The notes under the pieces: model-generated
What the model was told of the DNA's origin: nothing
What the model saw: the letters and a program-made list of their open reading frames with translations, nothing else
Database searches by the model: none
In this document: positions 1 through 10,803 of the stretch, in pieces
How positions within the stretch are numbered: the stretch's first letter is position 1
Layout: each line of letters begins with the position of its first letter
Program-made: the position numbers and the translations under genes
Assembly (NCBI GenBank): GCA_945859605.1
Contig: OX243816.1
Location: forward strand, 36,794,676-36,858,675
Length of the DNA stretch: 64,000 nucleotides
Reading direction: 5' to 3'
From: Lumbricus rubellus
Taxonomy: Eukaryota; Annelida; Clitellata; Crassiclitellata; Lumbricidae

Positions 1-1416
1 TTGCACTCGGCGCCTTAGAGAGATTCTAAAAGAGTGTTTTATATAAATATCTGGATGTGTAGGCCTATGTATAGTTGTGTGTATACTGTATACACTCGGA
101 TGACCTACAGAATCATGCATGTGTAAGCTATGAAAAAATTATATGCAGTTTAGCATTGATATTATTATTGATTTCGAACAATAGCTTAAAGAAGTAACCG
201 ACGTGTACAAAGGATTGTCTTCAGTAGCCTACAGTTACAGTTATAATCACCTCCGAAATGAATAAAATCAATAAATAATTGTACTCATTAGCCTACACGC
301 TTACGTGTTTGGGGCTGGAATTTATTCAGCGCATTTCTAACCTTTCTAACATCATTAGTCATCTCTGAAAGATTCGTGGTCCGCGAAAGCACCAAATACA
401 AACGCTCTCATCATGTAATTAGAATTACTATAGCGCCCTACAGACAACTGTACCCAGTGTCCCCTATACGTGTGGACAGTTTCAACTGCTGCACCCACGC
501 AAGTTATTTCAGTATTGATGCCGAAATAGGTCTACATCCACTTGTACAGCTGCATTGTCGGGAAATCTTCTTACATCCTTGCCCATCCTAATTGCCTTCC
601 CTTTGTCGAATGACGTTTCAAGTGCTTTGCTGCTGGAAGCCTTCCTTGCTGGTCTCTCCAATCCCTAATCCCACCATTCGTTGTCATTCGTCCTGGCTCG
701 GGTGGAAATATTGTGCGTGGGTGGATGAGGAGGAGCCGGAAGAACCTGGACCCCCACCCCCGCGCAGTTGAGGAAGAGGAACAGGGAACCAGTTGACAGC
801 AACAGATCGTGAAGACAAATTCCCAAATGAACTCATTTCCTGCAGTATTGCTATTGTGTATACGGCTTCTCTGTCTTCTCCTCACTTCTCATCTATCTTT
901 CTTTCCATCCATCTTCTCATCTCTATCTGTCCATCTGTCTGTCTGTCTTTCAATATGTCCTTCAATTTGTTTGTCTGTCCGTCTGTTTCTCCTTGTGTAC
1001 GCACGCCCATCCTCCTATCTATTCTGATGTCCGCATGTCTGTCTGTGTATCTGTCAGTGTGTTCGTCTGTCCGTCCGTCTGTCTGTCTGTCTTCGTACTG
1101 TCTGTCTGATATTCCGCCTAACGCGGTTCGACTGCACGTGACCGCAGCTGCTGTTTAGCAGATATTAAATTTAGAATCGTCTGGTGATTTTTAAGGTCAT
1201 CGCGAAGAATATTTTTCAGACTCAGGTCAACAGAAACGAAATACAACGCAAACGCAAACGCGGATCCAAGTTCAGTATTTTTCTGTGTGGCAACATACTA
1301 ATTTAACCAATGACACAATTTGTGTGACGTAATATTGCCAACGATAAAACTAATGATGTATGTAACGGATGCTGATTTAATCATAGAGATTATTAAAATA
1401 TAAGGCTAGAGGGAAT
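1..1416. other. No supported gene
   Basis: AT-rich sequence with stop codons in all frames apart from short chance frames. The main visible structure is a pyrimidine-rich, degenerate TCTG/TCTA simple repeat at about 870-1110, which creates spurious open frames rich in Cys, Leu and Ser. I see no splice-bounded coding segment here. Confidence 0.6.
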
Positions 1417-1713
1417 ATCACGCCGCCATATTGGTGTCACTCTAATAATATTGCCGACCAATCACAGGCGAGTGACGTCACTCTGTGCAAACGACCAATC
1501 ACAGGCGATTTCTTTTGCCGATCAATCACAGGCGATTTCGTATCGGCCCTGCAATCAGATTTGAATTCTCTAATATACGTCACTACGATTTAAACGACGG
1601 TTGGTGTGAGAAATCGCTTGTGATTGGTCGGCAAAAGAAATCGCCTGTGATTGGTCGGCAAAAGAAATCGCCTGTGATTGGTCGTTTGCACAGAGTGACG
1701 TCACTGGCGTGAT
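1417..1713. repeat. Foldback element with CCAAT and CRE-like motifs
   Basis: Two long inverted arms surround a central spacer. The left arm (1471-1540) contains the palindrome AGTGACGTCACT and CCAATCAC-type motifs. The right arm (1611-1705) holds the reverse complement and ends in the same palindrome. An outer short inverted pair ATCACGCC/GGCGTGAT lies at 1417-1424 and 1706-1713. This is probably a MITE or foldback element; I could not define a target-site duplication. The TGACGTCA core matches the CRE consensus, and ATTGG/CCAAT boxes recur at least five times, so it could act as a portable promoter-like module. That last point is inference. Confidence 0.7.
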
Positions 1714-2559
1714 TACCGTTAATATTATATAAGGTTGTTGGTGACTTAACATTTCCATGCAGAGGAGATAGGCCATACTCTCTCTAGCCTATATATTTTA
1801 TATATATAGCGTACATCTCTATGGATTTAATCACCTCTTCTTCAACGTCACTTAATCACATGCGTGACGCAATTTAACTGATGTTAATTTATTTTATGCA
1901 ACGTAATTCAACGAAATTTTTTGTGACGTAACTTAACGGAGATTAGTTTAATTAAATATTATTGTGTGACACAATATAACCTCTGTAAGCTGAATATTAT
2001 TTTGTGTGATTAATTTAATCATTTAGGTATTAGTAGCACTTATATAGCGCCTCTTCAAGACTATCTAGGCTACTCGCGCTCTAAACCCAACCTTAGCTAA
2101 ATATAGGAGAGTGCTACAGTTGGAGATTGCTCGGAATTTCCTTGAAGAACAAGGTGTAGTGATCCCTGGGCACTATAGCTAGGTGAAGTGACACAGGAAC
2201 ACCAATCCAGGTGGCAGTGTCATCGACCCATGATGCTCGGATTTGCATTGAAGCTCATTCTAAATAAACCAACGAAGAATGACGTACAATTGTAGGCTAC
2301 ATAATACTTCTACAACTGTATTAGGCCTATACTGCTATTTTAGAACACGCTTACATTGGCAACTTAATGCAGAATATGGAGAAAGCCCTTTTGAAGCTGG
2401 TATTTTTTACATTTGAAAGAATAAGAATATTGGACCAAGGTGAAACCTTACTTAAACCTGCGAAATCTTACATGGACTTGAAAATATAAAACGACAAACC
2501 TTCTTTCAGTTGACAGCAACCATGTAACCGCATGTAAATGTAAATTTTGCAAATTGTAG
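1714..2559. other. No supported gene; repeat tail
   Basis: No coding segment is supported. A copy of the dispersed repeat tail (GCGCTATA word, minus orientation) lies at about 2041-2052. The first exon (signal peptide) of the gene whose exon starts at 2560 should lie here or further upstream but could not be identified. Confidence 0.4.
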
Positions 2560-2761
2560 AGTTGGCTGCTTCTTCGCGTCCTGAATGTCACTTTGCGAAG
2601 GAATACACCGGACGTTGGATGCTCTTCGATTCCGATGGTGAGACGAAAGTTGACATCAACCCAGGAGAGATCAGAACGAGCAGAATGGGAAATTTCATCT
2701 GCAAGAGCAAACACTGGCAACTGCCATACTACAAAGTACTCACAGTATCCAACAACGGATG
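2560..2761 (+). CDS. Exon of the Cys-rich gene (first visible)
   Basis: Acceptor TTGTAG before 2560 and donor GTAGGC after 2761. The frame starts with two bases of a split codon, the phase expected after a signal-peptide exon. It encodes about 67 residues including PECHFAKEYTGRW and GNFICKSKHW. The frame stays open across a stretch where neighbouring AT-rich DNA is full of stops. Confidence 0.6.
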
Positions 2762-3396
2762 GTAGGCAATCGAATTAGTATTGTGACCGATATTATTATT
2801 TTTTTCCATTTAATTCAATGTTCAAAAAAGGATTAGCCTAATTCTCTGGAGAAACTTGTGCGGCTAGCGAACTCCAACCCTATTCAGGATGGCGATAGAA
2901 CCCCTTTGAAATATTCTGTGCTTCATTAATGCCCAATACAACAACGAATAGACCTATATGAATGCTATTCTACTTTAGTATTTTTTTTATCAAAGACTGG
3001 AATATTGAATTGGGTCAAGTATGACGCTATATTGACCTAATTTTCTTCTGTTTTTCCAGTAGGCCGAGATATTCCTGCATTCATCTTTCAGAGAGCGGCG
3101 ACATTCTACAATACAGACTATGTAAGACTATAATAATCAATATCACATTATAACCAACAGTGTAGGCTACAGATCATTTTGCCTGCGCTAAACCCAATGC
3201 TTGAATATTAAGCATAATAATTATTATATAATTATAATAATATATATTTTTATATACCGTATAGGCTCATTATAAATACATGCTAATAAAAAAAAGCCGA
3301 GGCGATAAGCACGTCTTCTATTTCTCAAAGACGTATTAATATATAAGCTTATCCCAAGAGGCATCGATTGGCAAAACTATATATATTTATATTATA

Positions 3397-3433
<37 letters not shown>

Positions 3434-6400
3434 GCAGACTTGACCGCTGACATTGCGCGACTGAGAAAATGAATCCAAAATTGAATTTGTCTGTTGATCA
3501 TGACCTCATCCAACAGTGACACTGACGCCGTATAATACAATATTATTGTATATCGATTGGTAAAATTATTATTTTTTAGGCCCTATGCCCTAGAGACGTT
3601 TAAGATCGAATTGCTGCGTTGCATCTAAACTTATATATGAGTTAGGCTACAGTTACTGACGTAGTTGCTGCGTTACAACTGTCGTAGTTTCTGCGTTACA
3701 ACTGTCGTAGTTGCTGCGTTACAACTGTCGTAGTTGCTGCGTTACAACTGTCGTAGTTGCTGCGTTACAACTGTCGTAGTTGTGGCGTTACAACTGTCGT
3801 AGTTGTGGCGTTACAACTGTCGTAGTTGTGGCGTTACAACTGACGTAGTTGTTGCGTTACAACTGTCGTAGTTGCTGCGTTACAACTGTCGTAGTTGTGG
3901 CGTTACAACTGACGTAGTTGCTGCGTTACAACTGTCGTAGTTGCTGCGTTACAACTGACGTAGTTGCTGCGTTACAACTGTCGTAGTTGCTGCGTTACAA
4001 CTGTCGTAGTTGCTGCGTTACAACTGTCGTAGTTGCTGCGTTACAACTGACGTAGTTGCTGCGTTACAACTGACTTATAATTACCGTGTTGTTTACAGCT
4101 CATTCATCGCTGAAAGACGAGTCTTTCAGTTTATGTGAGTTCAGTGATGATCCTTCGCCATCTGGTGACAAGGTTCGCAGTTCTCACATGAAGACACTCT
4201 TTCGTAAGTGAACTTATGTTATATGTATAATGTATACGACGCTGTCCGTCCGTCCTGCCTCAGCCAAAATTTCGCTGACTGATTTTCGTGTGGTTGGATG
4301 ACTATGGTAGCGCTTGAGCTTCAGTCTATAGTATAGCCTACAGATCGTTTAATGTTTGAAATCAAGTTTTTGATGCTTGCAACTTAGATTTCGTTCTAGG
4401 ACAGTCAACGTTTAATTTCCTTCTCACCTCTCGACAGTGCCACACTGCCTAGCTAACTTTGCATAATTACATTACCGTATGGACACCTTACTTTAAGATA
4501 TGAATGTAAACGCAGCCAGAAATTCAAATCTTTGAAATAAGACGTCATGGGAGAAAGGCGAACCAGGAAATCATGCACTCATGGGCGGAGTTTATCAGGG
4601 GTTAAGGGGGGGGCTAAGCCCCTCCAAGAAGGCCCAGATTCAACTTTGTTACCATGCAAATGGTATCCTTTTTGGGGTTAGCCCGCCCTCCCCTAATAAG
4701 GCCCAGACTCGGGGTTAGCCCTCCCAAGAACGGAAACCAAACTCCGCCCATGCATGCACTGCAGAGCGAAGTAGGTCGTACGCTTGAACCGATGCAGCGA
4801 TGAGTGCATGAATATGGTCGTGTTTGATGGTCTGTTTAATATAGGTTTGACCAACCTACACTTCGATTCCTGTGGGCTTCAGAGGCAGGTCCGTGTCAAC
4901 GTGACATTCTCCGATCTCGTCACGTGCCCTGGAACGATGAGTGATGCGGACTCGAGCACCTGCTCCCCCAAAGCATCACTGACGCTCAGTCTCATCAACT
5001 GCATCCACGGCAGAACCATCGGTAAGTGTAACAATAACAAAATTATAATAATAGGCGCCTCTACAATGCATGGTGGAATCTCATCTCTCGCCTGAAGTGA
5101 GAGATGCTCCATTGACACGTCGTTCATCTTTACATCGTCACTGTCACGGACTCGGGTCATCGTCCTCGTCGGCGTTTTTACCTTGATAATAATCATTGCA
5201 ATCATCGTTGTCATCATCGTCGTCGTCGTCATCATCGTCGTCGTCGTCATCATCACCATCATCAATAATGGCAAGAACATTGTAATCGTAATCGAACATT
5301 TATATAGCGCCGCTCAAGATCAGCAGCGTTCTCGTCCCGTCTATGTATTAACCCTTTACCGACTATTTACTACAATTTGGTCGGCAAAGGGTTGACAGCT
5401 GATTGCTTTCGTGTTTGATGTGTTGCTGTAGAGCTGTCGTGTGTCGCTCATGCTCAACTCTCGACCGGGGTTCGATTCCTCGTCACACGTCGTCTTGACG
5501 TTAACCACATCTTGTGCTGGGTTAGTATTCTACAATCTACACCCAAGTCTTCACTCATCTTCAGACTTACCTCACTCAACCTAAGGACTTCCTCACTCAA
5601 CTTAAAACTTAATTTGTGCTGCCTTGCTTTGTCTTGCCTTCTATTGTCTTCCCTTACCTGGTATTGCGCAGTGTTATTTTAGTTCCTGAGAATAGAATAA
5701 GAATAATAATTATTTTAATTTCGTTCCATGGAACGAAAACTGGAATAAAAAAAATTCTGGAACGAGAATAGAATAGGAATAAAAATTTCAATATTAAATT
5801 TTTTCTGGAACTAGAACGGAATAGAAATAGAAACTTCACAAAAAAATTAATAGTTTTTTCGGACTGAAGGCGGCTCCTGATTTGTCACTTTTATTATAGT
5901 CTGACTTCTGCTGCCTGATCGTTTTTTCTTTCCAATTTCCGAACTATTGTAGACTATTATTAATATTACATTATATTAAAATTTCAGTGCTGTTAAAAGA
6001 CTCGAGGCACTGTTTTGTGTGTTACTGTAATCATTCATGTTAGACATAACTATGAGAAGTGGAATTGGAAGTGGAACTAGAAATATAAATTTTCTGGAAC
6101 TGGAACTGGAACTAAAATTATTTCTAAATAGGAAGTGGAACTAGAATAAGAACGAAATTTATTTATAAAGAAGAACTAAAACTAGAATAAAAATTACAAC
6201 AATGGAATAGAATAAGAATAGGAATAAAAATTAATGCTGGAACTAAAATAACACTGGCGACTATTGCGGCTATTACCGCATCTTGCTGGCTTTAGGCCTA
6301 CTATACCACGCCTTGGCCTATACTTTGTCTGCAGGCTGTGTCTTGCTGCCATTGCCTAATCTCGGAATGCTTTGCCTTGTGGCACAAACAAGGTTTGCAA

Positions 6401-7846
6401 GTCATCATACCTCTACTCTGTGAACACTAATGCTCCTCCTCACCCATTTCTTCTTTTCTCTCCCACTTCCTCCTCTCCTCTTCCTTCCTCTTCGTCTGCT
6501 TTCTTTTCTTTCTCATCCCTCCTCTTCGTAATCCTCCTCTTTCTCCTATCCTTTTCTTTCTTCCTTCTCTTTCCCGTCTTCATCATCATAATATTTCCCT
6601 AACTCCTCATTCTCGTTTTTGTCTTCCTCCTCTTCCTCCTCCTCCTCCTCTACCTCCTCCTCCTCCTGCTCCTCTTCTTCGTCCTCCTTCTCCTCCATGC
6701 CATGCAATTAACATCTCTTTCTAATCGACAGGTCGTTAAGCCTTCCGCCGTCCAAGGTCAGCGAGGTCATTACGGTCACGGTGACGTCATGCGAGGTCAT
6801 GACTTCTGGCGGCAAGACCTTCGCTTTCAGCGATGTCGCTGCAGCACAGCGGAGGAGTTCCAGCCGCTGCCAGCCGTTGAGGCCCTAGCATCGATGGCAA
6901 CTCAGGATGGTCAGACAACTAATTTTATCCAATATAATTATGTAGCCATTGGTCAGGTTCAATCCGTGGCACCCGCAGATAGTCTTGCACGGAGGGGGTC
7001 AAAACATGATGGTCGTGGTTAAATATTTAGTAAGAACTTCAGAAATGCAAAGCAGGGTTTAAGGAACATGGGGTATTTTTCATAGATCATTTGAAATGTA
7101 GCCTAAATCTCACCGTTTCAATTAATTTTGTGTCTTCCTTGCACAATAATTATTAGCCTCGTCGTTTTGTGCGTTGAAATTTTAAAAAAGTTTAAATGTA
7201 GGAATTAAAAATCAGGTATAGGCCTGTCAATTTTTTCCAGAGGAGTGCTCCCTCTTGTCCTAAGTTCGGGTGCCCAGAAAAATATGTGCACTTATTATAG
7301 CGCCCCGTAGGCCTAAAGATGCTAATTAGAAGCGCTCCCGACTAGACCTACAGCGCGGACACTGAATCGGAGTTCCACGCCGAAGCGTCAGAACATATAA
7401 TTTTACTTACACCGCTTCTGTGTCTGTGAACTCATTAAACCGTGTTTTTTAATTAGACAACAGAAAACACGTTACATAGACGTGAAGTCACGTGATACAT
7501 GTATATGAACGACGTCGTATCCGGTTGCTTCATTTTAGACTCAAGCCGAGCGTGCGCTGGTTCCCTGCTGCCCTCTCCCAACCGACATCTGGACGCTGGC
7601 GCCCACGACCTTTCGCCCTCCGCTTCGGATGAACGCGCCGTTCTAGCAGACGGTCAGATCAACCGGAACGGTTCTGGTCACGTGGTGCAGCCTATACGCA
7701 GTCATCCGGAATATCGTCGAAACAACAATGATCCAGCCTACCGAAACAGCGTCGTTTCTATCCGAAACAGTTGGAACTCACATTGTCTGCTACTCGTCTT
7801 TGTTTCTGCGTTTCTAAAACTCTGTTTCGATGTCGGATTCTTATAG
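2560..7846 (+). CDS. Cysteine-rich secreted/surface protein, gene model incomplete
   Basis: Product not recognised with certainty. Visible exons are 2560-2761, 3060-3121, 4099-4203, about 4798-5022 and 7539-7846. The first three join in phase: 2761 ends a codon on TG, 3060 supplies T giving Cys, 3121 ends in phase 1 and 4099 completes a Ser. All have AG acceptors and GT donors. The peptide starts near PECHF and has regularly spaced Cys and a GDILQYR segment. It loosely recalls the Cys-rich extracellular DUF7042-7045 class (from memory, weak). The last exon follows in phase from 5022 and ends in a hydrophobic tail (about LLLVFVSAFLKLC), suggesting a GPI signal or membrane anchor. Problems: the junction from 4203 (phase 1) to 4798 does not keep frame, so an exon is missed or the gene is damaged. 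The signal-peptide exon was not found. Confidence 0.5.
3060..3121 (+). CDS. Exon of the Cys-rich gene
   Basis: A 62-bp exon with acceptor TTTTTCCAG and donor GTAAGA. With the preceding exon it reads C-RPRYSCIHLSESGDILQYRL. Both junctions keep frame, which is the main support. Confidence 0.65.
3398..3431. repeat. (AT)n microsatellite
   Basis: An uninterrupted AT dinucleotide run in the intron after the 3060-3121 exon. Confidence 0.9.
3658..4077. repeat. 23-bp tandem repeat, about 18 copies
   Basis: The unit is GTAGTTGCTGCGTTACAACT followed by GTC, or GAC as the main variant. Another variant swaps CTGCG for GTGGCG. Each unit contains AGTTG and CAACT as an internal inverted pair, so single strands could form runs of small hairpins. 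The array ends 21 bp before the acceptor of the 4099 exon. Confidence 0.95.
4099..4203 (+). CDS. Exon of the Cys-rich gene
   Basis: A 105-bp exon with acceptor TTTACAG and donor GTAAGTG. It completes a Ser codon from the previous exon and encodes LKDESFSLCEFSDDPSPSG and a C-terminal MKTLF, ending in phase 1. Frame and both splice sites agree. Confidence 0.6.
4580..4752. mobile_element. hAT-type MITE (173 bp)
   Basis: Terminal inverted repeats CATGGGCGGAGTTT at the left and its complement at the right are flanked by a perfect 8-bp direct repeat CATGCACT (4572-4579 and 4753-4760). An 8-bp duplication and short CA-starting ends are the hAT signature. No transposase coding. It sits 45 bp upstream of the apparent start of the next exon of the Cys-rich gene. 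Confidence 0.88.
4798..5022 (+). CDS. Probable exon of the Cys-rich gene
   Basis: The open frame reads SDECMNMVVFDGLF and later TCPGTMSDADSSTCSPKASL and LINCIHGRTI, ending at a strong donor GTAAGTG (5023). Cys spacing resembles the earlier exons. The 5' boundary is uncertain: the best acceptor (GATGCAG before 4798) is out of phase with the exon ending at 4203. An undetected small exon between them, or damage after the nearby MITE insertion, would explain this. Confidence 0.45.
5200..5266. repeat. Trinucleotide repeat (ATC/GTC)
   Basis: A mixed CATCGTCGTCGTC tract. It creates poly-Asp/Met-like false frames on both strands. Confidence 0.9.
5348..5395. repeat. TTAA-flanked hairpin (piggyBac-like micro-MITE)
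   Basis: Left TTAACCCTTTACCGAC pairs with right GTCGGCAAAGGGTTGA. TTAA at the outer edge and CCCTTT ends are as expected of piggyBac-type non-autonomous elements. The right TTAA has one change. Confidence 0.6.
5680..6250. repeat. Degenerate A-rich repeat
   Basis: Many loose copies of GGAACTAGAATAGAATAAGAATA-like words with drifting period. Looks like a decayed minisatellite. Confidence 0.6.
6430..6700. repeat. Polypyrimidine tract
   Basis: About 270 bp almost entirely C and T on the plus strand (TCC, TTC, CTCCT), capable of triplex DNA. It produces a Phe/Ser/Leu-rich false frame. Confidence 0.85.
7285..7400 (-). mobile_element. SINE fragment (core plus tail)
   Basis: On the minus strand it reads GAACTCCGATTCAGTGTCCG then CGCTGTAG and ends in GGCGCTATAATAAG. 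The core matches copies near 46030 and 46276-46320, defining a SINE family in this window. Confidence 0.65.
7539..7846 (+). CDS. Probable last exon of the Cys-rich gene
   Basis: Acceptor CATTTTAG before 7539. The frame starts with two bases completing the phase-1 codon left by the donor at 5023, and stops at 7844-7846. It encodes about 101 residues: a Cys/Ser-containing start, a polar Asn/Arg-rich middle and a hydrophobic C-terminus (LLLVFVSAFLKLCFDVGFL). Such a tail fits a GPI-anchor signal or a short membrane anchor. No homology recognised; linkage to the upstream exons rests on phase and position only. Confidence 0.4.
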
Positions 7847-7980
7847 CGGAACCGTTTCAGTCGGATGAACAGTTTCACGTTTCGAGCTGCCGTTGAAATC
7901 GCATCGTCGGCAAGGGCAGCAACAATTAATGTTCACGTTGGATCTGAGCAAATGCTGATTGGATGACAGAGAGCAACACA

Positions 7981-8048
7981 TAACACACATGCACACGCAC
8001 ACACACACATACACACACACACACAATACACGCACACACACACACACA

Positions 8049-8096
<48 letters not shown>

Positions 8097-8136
8097 TGCA
8101 CACACACACACACATGCACACACGCACACATCAAAC
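7981..8136. repeat. (CA)n microsatellite
   Basis: CA dinucleotide array with scattered TG and AA interruptions. All frames over it are artefacts. Confidence 0.95.
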
Positions 8137-8353
8137 ATGGTGCGAAGTCAACTTACGCAATTGGATCCTTTACTCCATCATTAAGCTTATGCCTATAAGT
8201 AAAATAATAATTATATAATTATTCAATGTAGGCTATATTGGGAGAAAATATCACTCGATCTGAACATCTGACTCTGAATAGTCAACACATCCATCTATGC
8301 CATTATTATGTCAGCTGTTGACGGAATCCGTTGGCTGACTGAACTTAGCTCCA

Positions 8354-8354
<1 letters not shown>

Positions 8355-8430
<76 letters not shown>
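8355..8430. repeat. (GT)n microsatellite
   Basis: About 37 uninterrupted GT units. The CA array 220 bp to the left has the opposite strand composition. Confidence 0.95.
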
Positions 8431-9320
8431 CAGCAAGTGGTGACTCTACAACCCTCTGCATTGTTTTTTGCTAACTTAACTTAGGCTACGTAGCCTACCG
8501 TAACATTTTCGTTTATAATGGCACTTAGGTCTAACATGAAACAGGCCAGCGCAGAGAGCACCTCCGAATAGAATAGATGCCTAGAAGAGGCGCTATGTAA
8601 ACTCTCCTGACGAGTGAATCACACGCGGACATAGCCAAGCCAGGATTAAACCCCAGCTCTTACCACTATTTAACAAGCAAATTGTCAAGCATGAGACTTA
8701 GACCCTACACAAACTGATAGGCTATCGGTAGGCCTATAACACACCAGACCCATATTATTGGTCAGAGCACTTCGACTATTACAGGCTATGGGTGGAGTCG
8801 TTTCAGCGTTCCAACTTCCAACTGATTTGGAAATTTCAAACCATCCTACATGGATATGTTATTATAGACTTTATTCAACCCGGCATTCTTTCATTATATC
8901 TGACAGAACTCGGTCGAATCCTTTATTATAGCGTCTTTCAGAACCATTAAAAAGGTGTTAAAATATTATTATAGTCAACTGGATCTAATAGACATAAGAT
9001 GCAACTAAAGATAAACTGAAAAATCTGTTTGTTTGTCTGCATTTTTTCTATGCCTCCCCATTTGTAATCGTTAATGCAGACTCCAAAATTAATTTCTAAA
9101 GCACTATTCCGTAGCTGCGAATAGGGTATCAGCTTTTTGACGAGCTCATGTGTTTGGTTTGCTAGGCCTATCTTCCATCCAAAGTGCAAAAACATACGGA
9201 AAGCAATTGAATGACTTGTGCAGGACGAACATTGTTTCTGGTTGCAAACGTGTTGATAAGATCCAGAAAGAATTTGCCAGACTATGTTGAATGTACACAA
9301 AAGCAATGGGTGGATAGCCT
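8431..9320. other. No supported gene
   Basis: Contains GCGCTATG-type repeat tail words (8589, 8931) and a B-box-like GGATTAAACCCC (about 8642), suggesting an old tRNA-type SINE at about 8580-8700. The 119-codon minus-strand frame at 8947-9306 has no recognisable motif. Confidence 0.45.
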
Positions 9321-9328
9321 ATTCTTAC

Positions 9329-10228
9329 CAGTGACGTAACTAGCGTTGGGCTTGGGGGGGGCTTAAGCCCCCCCAAACGAAGCTGAAGCCCCCCCAAATG
9401 AAATCAAGCCGTTGTATGCTTACGGCTAATTTAAATAGACTACGCATGGACGGCGTACATGCAGTTACGGACGACCGGCCATGACTGCCTAAAAATGGCT
9501 CCATTTGAGGTCGACACAGCCAAAAATGCGCTGGTCGCTGGGGCTCCGCCCCAGACCCCGCTGGAGAGCTTACGGTATATAGACAAAACCTTTGTCTTTT
9601 ACAGTAGCAGTTTGATTTTTATTGTTATCTTGGTAGCTTGAGCCTTGCGACACTGAAAAACCGCTTATTCTTAAAGTTTTTGCGACTTTACCGTTTACAA
9701 ATAGCTGGCAAACAAGAGCCTAAAAATGGATCCATTTGAGGTCGACACAGCCAAAAATGCGCAGGTCGCTGGGGCTCCGCCCCAGACCCCGCTGGAGAGC
9801 TTACGGTATATAGACAAAACCTTTGTCTTTTACAGTAGCAGTTTGATTTTTATTGTTATCTTGGTAGCTTGAGCCTTGCGACACTGAAAAACCGCTTATT
9901 CTTAAAGTTTTTGCGACTTTACCGTTCACAAATAGCTGGCAAACAAGAGCCTAAAAATGGATCCATTTGAGGTCGACACAGCCAAAAATGCGCAGGTCGC
10001 TGGGGCTCCGCCCCAGACCCCGCTGGGGGAGCTTACGACGCTCCCCCAGACCCCCCCCCTAGTCGGGACGGGCTTCGTGCCTTCGGCACTCGCAACTTCG
10101 CGCATTCGGCGCCGCCACTCACGACCAATTACAATACAGCGTCCTGGCGCTTGTTTTTTTACACTTTAAGCACTGGTCATACTTAAGGCTTAAGCCCCCC
10201 CAAACGAAAAATCCTAGTTACGTCCCTG
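9329..10228. mobile_element. hAT-type non-autonomous element (900 bp)
   Basis: Flanked by a perfect 8-bp duplication ATTCTTAC (9321-9328 and 10229-10236). Ends are CAGTGACGTAACTAG on the left and the complement of CAGGGACGTAACTAG on the right, a hAT-type terminus. Subterminal GGGGGGGCTTAAGCCCCCCC palindromes lie at both ends. The interior is a roughly 231-bp direct repeat present about 2.4 times (copies start near 9488, 9719 and 9950), each with the frame fragment PFEVDTAKNA. No transposase domain is visible, so it should depend on a hAT source elsewhere. Confidence 0.9.
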
Positions 10229-10803
10229 ATTCTTACTTGCTCATTTTAAAACGACCAGATGTTACAGTAGACCACGTAAGACCAGAGGAGACGCTGATGC
10301 CTCTGGTCTTCTCCAAGTAGCTCGGTGTCTTATGTCAGTGTCGTCCTTATTAGATCTATCGAGGGCGTCTATTTCAATTTCTACCATCGCTGCTAACACC
10401 AATTAAGTGAACCACCGTCTCTCTGTCACTTGCATTTACGTGTGTGTCCTTTAGCTCTCTGTTTCCATCCATCCATCCTATTACGCCTGCCTTGTGCGTC
10501 AATTTGCTTAATTCTGTCTGCGATATGTCTGCATGGTCTGCCTTGTTTTTGTGCTCTTAGCCGTCCGACTCATTTAGTGTAGGCTACACGCCCACATTAA
10601 CAGACAGGCCGTATAGGCCTACTTGGTGTTTCGAAACAACTTCCTTTCCCTTAGCCTATTACAATAATTGCCGTAGTAACCTTGAAGGGGCGCTATATAG
10701 AAACCTCCGTAATGGTTTTGCTAACTCTGGTTATATTATAGGCCTATAAGCTATATATCATATATATATATTATATAATATATATGAATTTCCCCCTATC
10801 AGT

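Larger units (their letters stand above)
5023..7538. other. Long intron or intergenic stretch, repeat-rich
   Basis: No supported coding exon. It holds an ATC/GTC trinucleotide tract (5200-5266), a GCGCTATA repeat tail (about 5301), a TTAA hairpin (5348-5395), a degenerate A-rich GGAACTAGAATA-like repeat (about 5680-6250), a pure pyrimidine tract rich in TCC/TTC (about 6430-6700) and a SINE fragment (about 7285-7400). A conserved-looking frame at 6733-6886 was considered but its junction phase does not fit. Confidence 0.5.

Noticed and set aside
5446..5510. tRNA-like B box GGGTTCGATTCC
   Set aside because: No matching A box or cloverleaf at tRNA spacing; at most a SINE scrap.
6702..7022. Possible coding exon with KVSEVITVTVTSCEVMTSGG
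   Set aside because: Looks protein-like but the acceptor at 6733 gives a phase not matching the donor at 5023, and a stop follows before any good donor.
7841..8198. Cys/Val-rich and His/Thr-rich frames
   Set aside because: Translations of a CA/TG microsatellite.
8947..9397. Minus-strand frames of 83 and 119 codons left of the hAT element
   Set aside because: No motif recognised; could be a transposon scrap but not supportable.
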